Positions 24,690 to 33,236 of a DNA stretch of 33,411 bases are shown here, in pieces. Under the pieces are notes generated by a model. The model did no database searches, had not been told where the DNA came from, and saw only the letters and a list, made by a program, of their open reading frames with translations. This DNA is from CAVZMO01 sp963776195 (GTDB lineage Bacteria; Nitrospirota; Thermodesulfovibrionia; Thermodesulfovibrionales; SM23-35): the NCBI GenBank assembly GCA_963776195.1, contig CAVZMO010000050.1, forward strand, positions 1-33,411, given 5' to 3'. Each line of letters begins with the position of its first letter. The stretch's first letter is position 1. The position numbers were made by a program, and so were the translations under genes.

Positions 24690-24716
24690 AAAATATATTT
24701 CAATAGGAGGTGGAAA

Positions 24717-26087
24717 ATGACACATGAGGCTGCTGCCGCTTCAACCCAGGTTGTTATGGGTTATTCATTCTGGATAGCGACCGGGATATTCCTGATCGCT
24801 TATGCTGTCATCGTATCAGAAAAGATACACAAGACGATTGTTGCAATCTTCGGCGCCGGAGTGATGCTTATTCTCAAGATACTTGAACAGCATGAGGCAT
24901 TTCATGTAGAGGAATTCGGCATTGACTGGAACGTCATCTTCCTTCTCATCTCGATGATGGTGATTATCAATCTGATGAGGCCAACAGGTGTTTTTGAGTA
25001 TATCGCGATAAAAAGCGCTAAGTGGGGCAGAGGTGAGCCGTTCAGGATTATGGCAATATTTGCCATAGTTACAGCGGTACTGAGTGCTTTTCTCGACAAT
25101 GTTACAACAGTACTTTTAATTGTACCCGTGACTATTCTTATTGCAGATGCCCTTCAGGTGGATGCCATGCCATACCTCATCTCATGTGCCCTTGCATCGA
25201 ATATCGGCGGAACCGCCACGCTCATCGGTGACCCGCCGAACATCATGATAGCATCAAAAGCCCAACTGAATTTTATGGACTTTATTTATCATTTGTCACC
25301 GGTAATCATTATTACCATGGTTTTCTATGTCTTCGCGATAAAACTGATATGGGGCAAAAAACTGAAGACAAAGGAAGAATTAAAACAACGGATCATGGCA
25401 ATGAATGAAAATGAGGCGATCAAAGACCCCGTAATGCTCAAGAAATCCCTTTTTGTGCTTGCGATGGTGTTGACGGGATTCGTCTTCCACGGCGCACTCC
25501 ACTTTCAGCCGGCAACAGTTGCGTTATTTGGCGCCGGTCTCCTGCTCCTTCTTTCGAAGACCCATGAACCCCATCATATTCTTGCAGAAGTCGAATGGCC
25601 GACTATCTTCTTTTTCATGGGGCTCTTTATTATTATTGGCGGTGTTGTAAAAGTCGGACTTATAAAATGGATGTCTGTTCAGGTGCTTGCGATTACACAG
25701 GGCAATATGTTCGCCACATCAATGGTAGTTATGTGGTTTTCTGCCTTTGCATCTGCCTTTATCGACAATATCCCGTATGTTGCAACCATGAACCCGCTTA
25801 TTGTTGATATGGCAAAGCAGCTCTGGCCCGGCCTTTCCGGTACTCAGCTTCTTCACCACGTTGATTTGATGCCGGTATGGTGGTCGCTTGCCCTGGGGGC
25901 GTGTCTTGGCGGGAACGGGACAGCGATTGGTGCTTCAGCAAACGTCATCGTCGTAGGAATGTCGGAAAAACTCGGCAAGAGGATTTCCTTCGGAAAATTC
26001 ATGCTCTACGGAATGCCTTTGATGGTAATGACGGTGATCATTTCGACGGTGTATGTCTGGGTGAGATATTACATATTAAAGATATAG
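24717..26087 (+). CDS. ArsB/NhaD-superfamily transporter (SLC13-like permease)
   Basis: 456 aa with about 11-12 membrane segments. Family signatures are canonical in both halves: SAFLDNVTTVLLIVPV, GGTATLIGDPPNIMIAS and SAFIDNIPYVATMNPLI, LGGNGTAIGASANVIVVG. Members include Na+/H+ antiporters of the NhaD type and ArsB-like anion permeases; the sequence alone does not decide the ion. A Na+/H+ antiporter beside a Na+-coupled anion symporter would recycle Na+ or export protons made by CO2 hydration. It is the last gene of the GntR-led cluster and converges with a Ca2+/cation exchanger. AGGAGGTGG lies six bases before the ATG. Confidence 0.88.
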   Translation: MTHEAAAASTQVVMGYSFWIATGIFLIAYAVIVSEKIHKTIVAIFGAGVMLILKILEQHEAFHVEEFGIDWNVIFLLISMMVIINLMRPTGVFEYIAIKSAKWGRGEPFRIMAIFAIVTAVLSAFLDNVTTVLLIVPVTILIADALQVDAMPYLISCALASNIGGTATLIGDPPNIMIASKAQLNFMDFIYHLSPVIIITMVFYVFAIKLIWGKKLKTKEELKQRIMAMNENEAIKDPVMLKKSLFVLAMVLTGFVFHGALHFQPATVALFGAGLLLLLSKTHEPHHILAEVEWPTIFFFMGLFIIIGGVVKVGLIKWMSVQVLAITQGNMFATSMVVMWFSAFASAFIDNIPYVATMNPLIVDMAKQLWPGLSGTQLLHHVDLMPVWWSLALGACLGGNGTAIGASANVIVVGMSEKLGKRISFGKFMLYGMPLMVMTVIISTVYVWVRYYILKI

Positions 26088-26132
26088 CAATTTTTTTTAG
26101 AAATTTTGAGAAGAAATCGTTCGGCAGATAAA

Positions 26133-26176
26133 GTGATAAGCCTGCTCCGCTGCATAACATATCACGCCCCTTTTTT
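26133..26176 (+). terminator. Possible terminator after the transporter cluster
   Basis: Six-base arms GTGATA (26133-26138) and TATCAC (26160-26165), then GCCCC and six T (26171-26176). The loop is long, so this is only a weak candidate for the convergent gap 26088-26204. Confidence 0.3.
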
Positions 26177-26204
26177 CTAAAGGTGGACGGGCGGGAATGC
26201 CCAG

Positions 26205-27203
26205 TCATTTCAGCGTATAGAGCAGCATGATATTCACAATATACATGATTATGAGCCCTATTGAGTCCCACGCTATAAACAACGGTTTCTTTTCAGCCCG
26301 GTAGGTTAATCCGATGACTGCAATGGATGTCATAGCGATAGCCGAAAGGGCCGAAATGACATGCTTCCGGTCGGCAAAGGAAAGAATGGGTCCCTTCGTG
26401 AAAAAGATGTCATCAACAGCGAGGATGAAGATATTGAAGATATTGCTCCCGAAGAGATTACCTATCGCGAGGTCTATAGCGTCCATCCTCACCGCCGCGA
26501 AAGAGACCACGACTTCGGGGAGTGATGTGGAGATTGCGATAAAGATATTGCCCACAAAGGTCTGGCCGAGACCTGTGGTTTCCGCAATTCTCTCGCCAAT
26601 CTTTGGCAGAAATGCGGCAGCTGAGATTACGACGAGCGCATTGATACTGTATCCCGTGACCGCTGTTTTTGTCGGGATATCTTTATATCTCAATTCAACG
26701 GCCTTTTCTTTCATAAGCGCGGCGATCTGCTTCTTCTCATAAAAGTAGACTAATCGCATCGCAATGAAATAAAGGACGATAAAAAATAAGCTGTAGGGAC
26801 CGATCCAGCCTAATGGATAGACCGATTTTCCTAAAAAGAGGCTAATAGTAACGATGCTCAGAAGAAGTATTCCGAAGGCCGCTGAGAGGACGTTGCCCTG
26901 GTGTGCCCTGGCGGATATCGGCGCGATACGGTAGTTCGCATCCAGGAGGGCGATGACGAGCATGTTGAAGACACAGCTCCCCAGCACATCGCCGACGGCG
27001 ATATTCGGCACGCCGACAATAACGACAGAGCTTATACCCGTCATAAGTTCCGGAAGAGAAGTGACGGAGGCCATCAGCACCAGGCCTACCCACGCCCTCC
27101 CCAGCCCCGTTTTTTCGGCGATAATGTCGCCGTATTTCGAGAGTCTCGTCCCGGAATAAACGATCACAAAGGTGCAGACGGCAAATCCAAGCCAGAGTAT
27201 CAT
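26205..27203 (-). CDS. CaCA-family Na+/Ca2+ (cation/H+) exchanger, YrbG-like
   Basis: 332 aa with ten hydrophobic segments in two inverted halves. Each half has the alpha-repeat signature: SVTSLPELMTGISSVVIVGV with GDVLGSCVFNM, and ISTSLPEVVVSFAAVRMDAI with GNLFGSNIFNI, with the ion-binding Glu in each SLPE. These carriers exchange Ca2+ or other cations for Na+ or H+ across the inner membrane. It converges on the CBS/carbonic anhydrase cluster and may help balance Na+ there, but the opposite strand argues for separate control. Confidence 0.9.
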   Translation of the reverse strand: MILWLGFAVCTFVIVYSGTRLSKYGDIIAEKTGLGRAWVGLVLMASVTSLPELMTGISSVVIVGVPNIAVGDVLGSCVFNMLVIALLDANYRIAPISARAHQGNVLSAAFGILLLSIVTISLFLGKSVYPLGWIGPYSLFFIVLYFIAMRLVYFYEKKQIAALMKEKAVELRYKDIPTKTAVTGYSINALVVISAAAFLPKIGERIAETTGLGQTFVGNIFIAISTSLPEVVVSFAAVRMDAIDLAIGNLFGSNIFNIFILAVDDIFFTKGPILSFADRKHVISALSAIAMTSIAVIGLTYRAEKKPLFIAWDSIGLIIMYIVNIMLLYTLK

Positions 27204-27291
27204 TGCGCTCTTTCCTCAAAGTAGTTTACCGCAGAATGTGTACTCTTTCTATCCCTTGTAATGAGCATGAAGTCACCTGCCTGTAATCTGA

Positions 27292-27522
27292 AGCCGGGGT
27301 CGGGGGTCCGGCAGGGACGCCTCGGACAAGAACCTCGGGCAGATTCTTGACGGCCTCTATCAATCGACGAAAAAAGGAGAATACACGATAACAGTGCGCG
27401 GCGCCGACCGTTCCGGAAAGATCCAGGACTCACCATCCCTTTTTGGAAAATTATTGGGATCTTTTCCGGATGGTTCCAGGGGACTTCATTCAGTGAGTGT
27501 AAAAGTGACAAAGGAAGGTTAG
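27292..27522 (+). pseudogene. Coding remnant in the gap between exchanger and CAP-domain genes
   Basis: The 395-base gap 27204-27598 contains a plus-strand frame with no start codon that reads protein-like up to TAG 27520-27522: DASDKNLGQILDGLYQSTKK, then GEYTITVRGADRSGKIQDS and GLHSVSVKVTKEG. The beta-strand-like end resembles the C-terminus of a secreted or structural protein, but I cannot name it. Nothing else is seen in the gap. Confidence 0.3.
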
Positions 27523-27598
27523 TGCGTGGTAAAAGCCCAAAAACTTGTCCTTTTCATTCGCTCTTCTCTTTCTTGATTTGAAAACCAACATATTATTT

Positions 27599-28045
27599 TT
27601 AATCACAGGCAAAGAAGGTAACAAAAGCACCCACTTTGGAAATACCTGCAAATTTTATCTTCTTATGCAAGAGATTAGAGTTATGACCCCCCGAATTTTT
27701 CCAGGCGCGCAACTGGTCTTCGGGCGTCGGTGAGTTCCACCCAACATTTTCTACACAATGTGAATATCCGCACCTTTCGAACCTCTCATGAAAAGCATCA
27801 TGGCTTAGATAATTTTCTCCCTCCATACGCAGACTGTGGCTTTTTGCCAATCCCTGCAGAGTGCTGTCAATCCTCAGTGGATTCAAGGCATGTCTCACCC
27901 TGTACTGATTTATGTATTGAAGCAGTTTTGTTTCGTAGGGACACAATTGAATTTCGGCATCCGCGCCTAATGCTGCACTGCCAGTCAAGAATATCATTAC
28001 CGCCAAAGAGAGTAAGACCGGTAAATATCTATTAAGTATCTTCAC
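27599..28045 (-). CDS. Secreted CAP-domain (SCP/YkwD-like) protein
   Basis: 148 aa from GTG 28045, which overlaps the upstream stop as GTGA; a TTG at 28054 would add three residues. A signal peptide (YLPVLLSLAVMIFLTGSAAL) precedes a CAP domain: LLQYINQYRVRHALNPLRID, LAKSHSLRM, the His/Glu-bearing HDAFHERF and ENVGW, and WKNSGGHNSNLLHKKIKFAG. Two Cys (RCGYSHC) and one near the end (FFACD) could form a disulphide. Bacterial CAP proteins are extracytoplasmic with poorly known roles, often in the envelope or spore coat. Confidence 0.85.
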   Translation of the reverse strand: MKILNRYLPVLLSLAVMIFLTGSAALGADAEIQLCPYETKLLQYINQYRVRHALNPLRIDSTLQGLAKSHSLRMEGENYLSHDAFHERFERCGYSHCVENVGWNSPTPEDQLRAWKNSGGHNSNLLHKKIKFAGISKVGAFVTFFACD

Positions 28046-28458
28046 GAATAACAACGATTTAGTGCCTCAACCCCTATTACCCTTTTTATATATTCCTCAA
28101 GGAGAAAAAGGATATTGATTTCCCCTCCTGCGATGTCCTGCAAGCGGGCCATGTCTTTATGCGGAATATTTTCTCTGAGTCTTTGACAGACAAAATTAAC
28201 ACAAATCACGTGTCGTGCACGGAGAGCACATCCCTGCTTTGTCAGAAAATGACAAAGATGGATGTTATCCGGCACGGCGGGAAGGGTCTTTCCCAGCAGG
28301 AGGTTGATGAATAAAAGAATACTGCTGCATTTATACCCTGTGCGGGACCCGCAACATGTGCCTTCACCGTTAATGGCGCAGTCGGCGCACTCCTTTATTA
28401 CTCCGATTGCCGCCATTTCTCTCTGTGTCGCTTCAATCTCCTGATCGAGCCGGATCAA
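28042..28458 (-). CDS. Cysteine-rich protein, possible metal or Fe-S binder
   Basis: At least 138 aa. Cysteines cluster as ECADCAINGEGTCCGSRTGYK followed by KCSS, LCHFLTKQGCALRARHVICV and NFVCQRL, a layout like YkgJ-type zinc/iron-chelating proteins, with ARH.IC.N..C reminiscent of hypothetical proteins in related bacteria. The frame stays open upstream of TTG 28456-28458 (ADRIASALRLQKVFGQTLIE) into the end of the nuclease gene, with no ATG, GTG or TTG. The true start may thus be further upstream behind a non-standard codon or a small sequence error. It overlaps the CAP gene by four bases, so the two are coupled. Confidence 0.6.
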   Translation of the reverse strand: MIRLDQEIEATQREMAAIGVIKECADCAINGEGTCCGSRTGYKCSSILLFINLLLGKTLPAVPDNIHLCHFLTKQGCALRARHVICVNFVCQRLRENIPHKDMARLQDIAGGEINILFLLEEYIKRVIGVEALNRCYS

Positions 28459-28538
28459 TAAGGTCCGAAACTCTCCATCTTCGATCAGGGTTTGTCCGAA
28501 AACCTTCTGAAGACGAAGGGCTGAGGCTATCCGATCGG

Positions 28539-29336
28539 CTAATGTCCTCTCATTGCGTGCGATGGTATTGATAGGAACTCCTCTATCCCTGTCTGCGCCC
28601 TCAATCGCTCATAAACGATTTCGGATATGCAGAAAAGATTTACCGTATCTTCGCGGTTATATATTTTCAGTAATTCGAGCGCATCGCGGCTTCCTCTGCT
28701 GGCAGCTTCCCAGAGTTTTATTGCGTCATATCCATCGATATCCCTTACCGCTTCGTCTCTCTTGATCCCGATATCGACCTCGAGTTTCTTGAGTCCTCCC
28801 TTGAATCCGAGTTTTCTTGCGCCAAAACAGATGTCAAAATGAGGGATATCAAATCTCAGATCAGGCATCGATCTCATAAGAAAGGGAACATCAAAGCCGG
28901 TGCCATAAAATGTAATGAGGTATTTGTACCTGGAAAATTCCTCTCTTAGATTTTCGGCGGTTAGGGTCTCATCCTTCACAAAACACTTGTAATCAAAGCC
29001 GTCATATATGCCTACCACGGTTGCAAAACCTCCGCTTTCCGGCATAAAACCGTTTGTCTCTATATCAAGGCAGGCCGCCTCCCCCTTGAATATATCAAAA
29101 AGTCTCCAGTGTTCTCTCCTCCTGATCGTGCCTGCAAAATATTCTGCATCCGCATGATCGAGCGCCCTCAGGGAAGAAGCAAGACGTTCATCGAACCCCT
29201 CTTTTTTCGGGGGGCTTATGAAGCTTATATCCGGGGCGCCGATAAAGTCGTCCCAGGTCAAGATCCCGCTTCTCCATAACCTTTTTTCGAGTCTTTCTCC
29301 GATACCGTTTAAGATGCTGAAAGTATTTCTTATCAT
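28539..29336 (-). CDS. YprB-like ribonuclease H-fold 3'-5' exonuclease
   Basis: 265 aa. The N-terminus (FSILNGIGERLEKRLWRSGI, LTWDDFI) is a helix-hairpin-type lead seen in YprB proteins. The DEDDy nuclease residues are visible: ACLDIETNG (Asp, Glu), FYGTGFDVPFL (Asp), and YNREDTVNL (Tyr..Asp). The substrate is probably a nucleic-acid 3' end; family members are uncharacterised or linked to DNA repair. It is 36 bases from the PilZ/DnaJ gene stop, likely the same operon. Confidence 0.85.
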   Translation of the reverse strand: MIRNTFSILNGIGERLEKRLWRSGILTWDDFIGAPDISFISPPKKEGFDERLASSLRALDHADAEYFAGTIRRREHWRLFDIFKGEAACLDIETNGFMPESGGFATVVGIYDGFDYKCFVKDETLTAENLREEFSRYKYLITFYGTGFDVPFLMRSMPDLRFDIPHFDICFGARKLGFKGGLKKLEVDIGIKRDEAVRDIDGYDAIKLWEAASRGSRDALELLKIYNREDTVNLFCISEIVYERLRAQTGIEEFLSIPSHAMRGH

Positions 29337-29372
29337 ATATTTAATTTACAGGTTCTGAAAAATTTTTACCAT

Positions 29373-31085
29373 CTAGTGATCCCTGATTACCTGAAGTCCC
29401 TCAGCAGCCCGCATATTCAGAGGATCAATATTGGTCGCCTTTTCAAAGGCGCTCTTTGCCCGGAGTTTAAATCCGAGCATGATATAAACGTGACCGAGTT
29501 CCGCCAGATAATCAGCGTTCATCGGGTCAAGTGTCAATGCTTTATTCAATACTTTTCCCGCTTCACGAAAATTGTTTTCTTTCATCAGAGCAAGGCCGAG
29601 ATAGAATTGATACGACGGCACCGAACTATCGAGATACACCGCCTGCCCGAAGAATTCTTTGGATGCAGCATATGACCCTTCCTTGAACGCTGCTTTGCCT
29701 TCCCGGAATCTTGATTTCGCCAGTTCAACATTGTTTGCTTCGCTACTTACGGACGCATCGTTTCCCTGCAACTTTGCAGACTTGATTGCTGAGGTTTTAT
29801 CGTATTCCATCTTTTTCTTTGGATCGGAAAGAACTCTATATATAGAGGTTAAACCGGAAAAAATCGAATTTAATTTGTTTTTGAGAGTTTCGGACGGGAG
29901 ATGCAGATGTTTATCAGGGTGGAACTCCTTAGCAAGCGTATAGTATGCCCTTTTTATCTTATCGAAGGTCGCCCACTTTTCGATGTTCAGGGCACCGTAA
30001 TAGTCTCCGGAATTAAGTTTTTTATGAATTTCTTCGACTCTTTCCCAAAAACCCGCATCCACTTCCGATATCGGCTCCTCGAATATATCCTCGTGAATTC
30101 TGTCTCCCGGAGATCCTTTTTCTCCGAGATCGACAATCTTCACGCTGATCAGCGCCTCAAGAGTTTTCGCCGTCTGAAAACGATCAGTCGGAGATAGAGA
30201 GATTATTTCCTTGATACTCCGTCTTCCGTCCACGAGGGACAGGATATCTTTATCTGTTTTGTCAAGGTTTATGTCCTGGAATGAGTCCAGGGGATTAGTC
30301 GAATGACTCAGTACCGTGTCCATCGGCTGCATGACACTTTCCAAAAAAGCAATTTTTTTTATTCTCTTGATCCCCCGATAAATAAGGCTAGAGGCAGAGA
30401 GTTTTAACGTGATGATTTTTTCCGATACAACAGGTCCCTCCAGGAAGGCAAATTCACCGTCTTCCAGTTGGAAGATACTCAGGATGATATCTTCAACCTG
30501 ATGTTTAACTGCCCGGATGAGATCTTCCGGTTTCAGAAATCCGAGGGCCACAAGTATTGCTCCGTGACTCTTGCCCTTTTTCTTCGAGATATCGATCACC
30601 TGATAATATTGGTCACTCGTTATCTGGCCAAAATTCAGAAGGGTTTCCAGGAAACGGTCTTCCTCTTTGTTAGAGTCGGCAAAGATCATATCCCCGTTTT
30701 TTATGTAAATGTTCTTGACGACTGGACCGTCTTTTATGTTCAGTACCCCGTTCTTTTCGCTTCTCTGCAGGTCGATGAGTATGTCGGCGAACCGGTAGTG
30801 TTTCAAAGAGCCCGAGATCGATCTTCTTTCGATTCCACCTCTGGTATAGGAATCAAACTTTTGAGCCCACACCATTTTCCCCTCGGCATCGAGGTTGAGG
30901 GCTTTAATCCTGAAATGCATGCTGGAGTCCGCAGGAAGGTCCGGAAGCCCATCGATAATAAAACCGATGCCCTTCAATGAGTAGTCAACAGTCATGCCCG
31001 TAAAGGACGATCCCTCGGATGAGATAAGAACTTCCGTTTTATGCTTGTATCTCTTATAGAGTCTTTCTTTTTTTTCAGATGTCAT
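29373..31085 (-). CDS. PilZ-DUF4388-DnaJ-TPR multidomain protein
   Basis: 570 aa. Residues about 5-85 look like a PilZ domain (YKRYKHKTEVLI, TVDYSLKGIGFII), a c-di-GMP-type fold, though the RxxxR part is degenerate (KRYKHK). Residues about 90-250 are a DUF4388-type region (SGSLKHYRFADILIDLQRSE, GVLNIKDG). A J-domain with intact HPD (LAKEFHPDKHLHLPSETL) lies at about 370-425, and at least three TPR repeats fill 460-570. It is cytoplasmic. The J-domain should stimulate a DnaK ATPase; the PilZ and TPR parts suggest a signal-dependent co-chaperone, as in motility or surface-assembly loci of deltaproteobacteria and relatives. Confidence 0.82.
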   Translation of the reverse strand: MTSEKKERLYKRYKHKTEVLISSEGSSFTGMTVDYSLKGIGFIIDGLPDLPADSSMHFRIKALNLDAEGKMVWAQKFDSYTRGGIERRSISGSLKHYRFADILIDLQRSEKNGVLNIKDGPVVKNIYIKNGDMIFADSNKEEDRFLETLLNFGQITSDQYYQVIDISKKKGKSHGAILVALGFLKPEDLIRAVKHQVEDIILSIFQLEDGEFAFLEGPVVSEKIITLKLSASSLIYRGIKRIKKIAFLESVMQPMDTVLSHSTNPLDSFQDINLDKTDKDILSLVDGRRSIKEIISLSPTDRFQTAKTLEALISVKIVDLGEKGSPGDRIHEDIFEEPISEVDAGFWERVEEIHKKLNSGDYYGALNIEKWATFDKIKRAYYTLAKEFHPDKHLHLPSETLKNKLNSIFSGLTSIYRVLSDPKKKMEYDKTSAIKSAKLQGNDASVSSEANNVELAKSRFREGKAAFKEGSYAASKEFFGQAVYLDSSVPSYQFYLGLALMKENNFREAGKVLNKALTLDPMNADYLAELGHVYIMLGFKLRAKSAFEKATNIDPLNMRAAEGLQVIRDH

Positions 31086-31138
31086 CAGGTATCACGCGAA
31101 TTTTTCAGCAGGATAACGTGGCCTGGCAGTGAATCAAT

Positions 31139-31813
31139 TTATATCCCGGAACCGGGAAGATTCATTTGTACGACCTGCCCTTTTTCTCCGAGTTTGCTGA
31201 TTTCTTTTCCGTTGAAGACCAATCGAATTCCTCCGGCATTACCGATCTTGAGAAAAAAACCTTTCTTCGCGTGCCATGTGACCGCTTCGCCGGGGTTCAT
31301 CAGGACCTCTTTTGAATCTGCTTTGTCTATCGTGACGAGAAGCCATGTGGTATCGGTAGCAACCACCTCAAGGACTAGTTCGGAAGCGGCGACCCGCGGA
31401 GCAGTTTCTCCTTGGGTTTTAGCGGCCGGGAGGGTGGACTCGGACTTTTTCTTCGGTGTTGAGAGTTGAAAGGATGCGATCATTATTAATATGACCAAGA
31501 TCAAAGGAATCAGCACGTATGTTATCTTGAGCCTGTTCTTTTGAACACCTTTTTCTTCGGGGATCTCTTTTGTTTCCGGGGGAGAAGGCGCTGACTGCTG
31601 CATATATGCATTAATCACGGCCCCCGGATCCATATTCAGAATTTTGGCATATTCTTGAATATAACCTCTTATGTAAACTTCGGCGGGAAGCTTCTCAATG
31701 TCTCCGTCCTCCAGAGCTTTGAGGTAATCGTATCGAATCTTCAAGCAATTAGAGATTTCTCTGAGATCCCGGCCTAATTCTTCGCGCCTTTTCTTGAGTA
31801 TCTCCCCTACCAA
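31139..31813 (-). CDS. rodZ: RodZ-like cell-shape protein
   Basis: 224 aa. The cytoplasmic helix-turn-helix of the RodZ type comes first (GEILKKRREELGRDLREISN, VYIRGYIQEYAKILNM). One membrane span follows (ITYVLIPLILVILIMIASF), then a Ser/Ala linker and a DUF4115-like periplasmic beta domain (TWLLVTIDKADSKEVLMNPG, ITFN-like VFNGKEISKLG). RodZ links MreB filaments to the envelope and sets rod shape. It is the first gene of the minus-strand group running to 27599 and diverges from fabF. Confidence 0.88.
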   Translation of the reverse strand: MVGEILKKRREELGRDLREISNCLKIRYDYLKALEDGDIEKLPAEVYIRGYIQEYAKILNMDPGAVINAYMQQSAPSPPETKEIPEEKGVQKNRLKITYVLIPLILVILIMIASFQLSTPKKKSESTLPAAKTQGETAPRVAASELVLEVVATDTTWLLVTIDKADSKEVLMNPGEAVTWHAKKGFFLKIGNAGGIRLVFNGKEISKLGEKGQVVQMNLPGSGI

Positions 31814-31908
31814 CGGGTCTCCCTCATATACAAAATAAATTGCATCATAATAATAACATTATGGCCTGTGGAAGGGCAATGAATCAGGAGATTTGACAAC
31901 TGTGCTAT

Positions 31909-31914
31909 TATAAT
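31909..31914 (+). promoter_or_regulatory. -10-like TATAAT five bases before fabF ATG
   Basis: TATAAT, five bases, then ATG 31920; the same spacing as at amrS. TTGACA occurs at 31893-31898 but only ten bases away, too close for a normal -35. No ribosome binding site is evident. A leaderless transcript is one explanation. Confidence 0.35.
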
Positions 31915-31919
31915 TAAGA

Positions 31920-33236
31920 ATGAATCGGGTTGTTGTAACAGGGATCGGCGCTGTTTGTCCTATCGGAAATTCATTGACGGAGTCGTGGGCTGCTGCAAAA
32001 GAAGGGTTGTCCGGCATAGCACCAATAACAAGATTTGATGTCTCCGGCATCAAATGGAAAGTCGCTGGAGAGCTAAAGGAGTTTGACGCAGGAAAGTATC
32101 TCACCCGTAAGGAAATAATTCGTCTCGACCCCTTTGTACATTATGCTGTCCCCGCAGCGATCATGGCGGCAGAGGATGCCGGACTGATCGAAGATTTGTC
32201 GACCAGGGGTAACGAATCACCTCTCCCGCCCCCCTTTAATGAGGGGGGGACACTTAACTCCTTACGCTTTACTCTTCACCCGTTCCTTGAAGGGGCCGGC
32301 GTTATTGTGGGATCCAGCCGCGGCGGAATAGGTACAATAGAAAAAGAATTGCGGAAAACGTACTCTTCTCATCCAGCGCCGTACACTTCACGGACATCAG
32401 CCTATCTCATGCCATCAACAACGATCAGCATGGCTCCGTCGTATGTCGCCCGGAAACTCGGGATAAAAGGTTATTGTCTCGGCATATCCAGTGCCTGCGC
32501 ATCGGGCATGAGCGCAATAGGTGAAGCATACAGATTAATCAAGTCCGGCTTCGAGACCCTGGTCTTCTGCGGAGGCACTGAGGCGCCTATTTGCAGGATA
32601 TGCGTTGAAGGGTACGGCGCTTCGGGTGCCTTATCGCGTATAAACGATGCCTCTGCCAGCAGGCCATTTGACAGGACAAGAGACGGGTTTGTTCTGTCAG
32701 AAGGAGCATGCATTCTTGTTCTCGAAGAGTACAGGAGTGCCCTCAAGAGAGGAGTAAGGACTTACGGAGAGATTGTAGGCTACGGCAATACGACGGATGC
32801 GTTTCATCAGACAATCCCGTCTGCCGAGAGTGAGGCCAGGGCAATAAAGAAGGCCCTGGACGAAGCGGAATTGAAGCCGGAGGATGTTGATCTTGTCAGC
32901 GCCCATGGGACGTCAACGCCTCTGGGGGACAAGACAGAGACCGGGGCGATAAAACTGTCCTTTGGCATGAGTGCCTATCATATCCCTATTGCTTCTGTAA
33001 AATCTGTGACAGGCCATATGCTCGCCGCATCAGGGGCCCTCGAAGCCGCGTTCACCTTGTTGAGCATGAACGAGGGGATCATACCGCCCACAATCAATCT
33101 TAAAGAGAGAGACCCTGAATGCGATCTCGATTATGTCGATGAACCGAGAAAAGCCGAGATTGAGTTTGCGCTTTCTGAGTCATTCGGTTTCGGGGGAGTG
33201 AATGCGGTATTGATCTTTAAAAGGATGGATGTCTGA
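31920..33236 (+). CDS. fabF: Beta-ketoacyl-ACP synthase II (FabF-like)
   Basis: 438 aa. Condensing-enzyme residues are intact: nucleophile Cys193 (ISSACASGMS), His329 (SAHGTSTPLGD) and His366 (VKSVTGHML). It elongates acyl-ACP with malonyl-ACP. The His-His distance (37) equals that of E. coli FabF, but Cys193 is 30 residues later than Cys163. This comes from an extra in-frame segment after GLIEDL (STRGNESPLPPPFNEGG and TLNSLRFTLHPFLE, 32209-32292), which contains the palindrome at 32229-32248. The insert falls in a surface turn before the GVIVGSSRGG strand, so activity may survive. No acyl carrier protein gene is in the window. Confidence 0.9.
   Translation: MNRVVVTGIGAVCPIGNSLTESWAAAKEGLSGIAPITRFDVSGIKWKVAGELKEFDAGKYLTRKEIIRLDPFVHYAVPAAIMAAEDAGLIEDLSTRGNESPLPPPFNEGGTLNSLRFTLHPFLEGAGVIVGSSRGGIGTIEKELRKTYSSHPAPYTSRTSAYLMPSTTISMAPSYVARKLGIKGYCLGISSACASGMSAIGEAYRLIKSGFETLVFCGGTEAPICRICVEGYGASGALSRINDASASRPFDRTRDGFVLSEGACILVLEEYRSALKRGVRTYGEIVGYGNTTDAFHQTIPSAESEARAIKKALDEAELKPEDVDLVSAHGTSTPLGDKTETGAIKLSFGMSAYHIPIASVKSVTGHMLAASGALEAAFTLLSMNEGIIPPTINLKERDPECDLDYVDEPRKAEIEFALSESFGFGGVNAVLIFKRMDV
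32229..32248. repeat. C6/G6 palindrome inserted in frame in fabF
   Basis: CCCCCCTTTAATGAGGGGGG forms a 7-bp stem (CCCCCCT / AGGGGGG). It lies within the extra segment of fabF and encodes part of LPPPFNEGG. It resembles the intergenic palindrome at 1324-1341. Confidence 0.6.
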
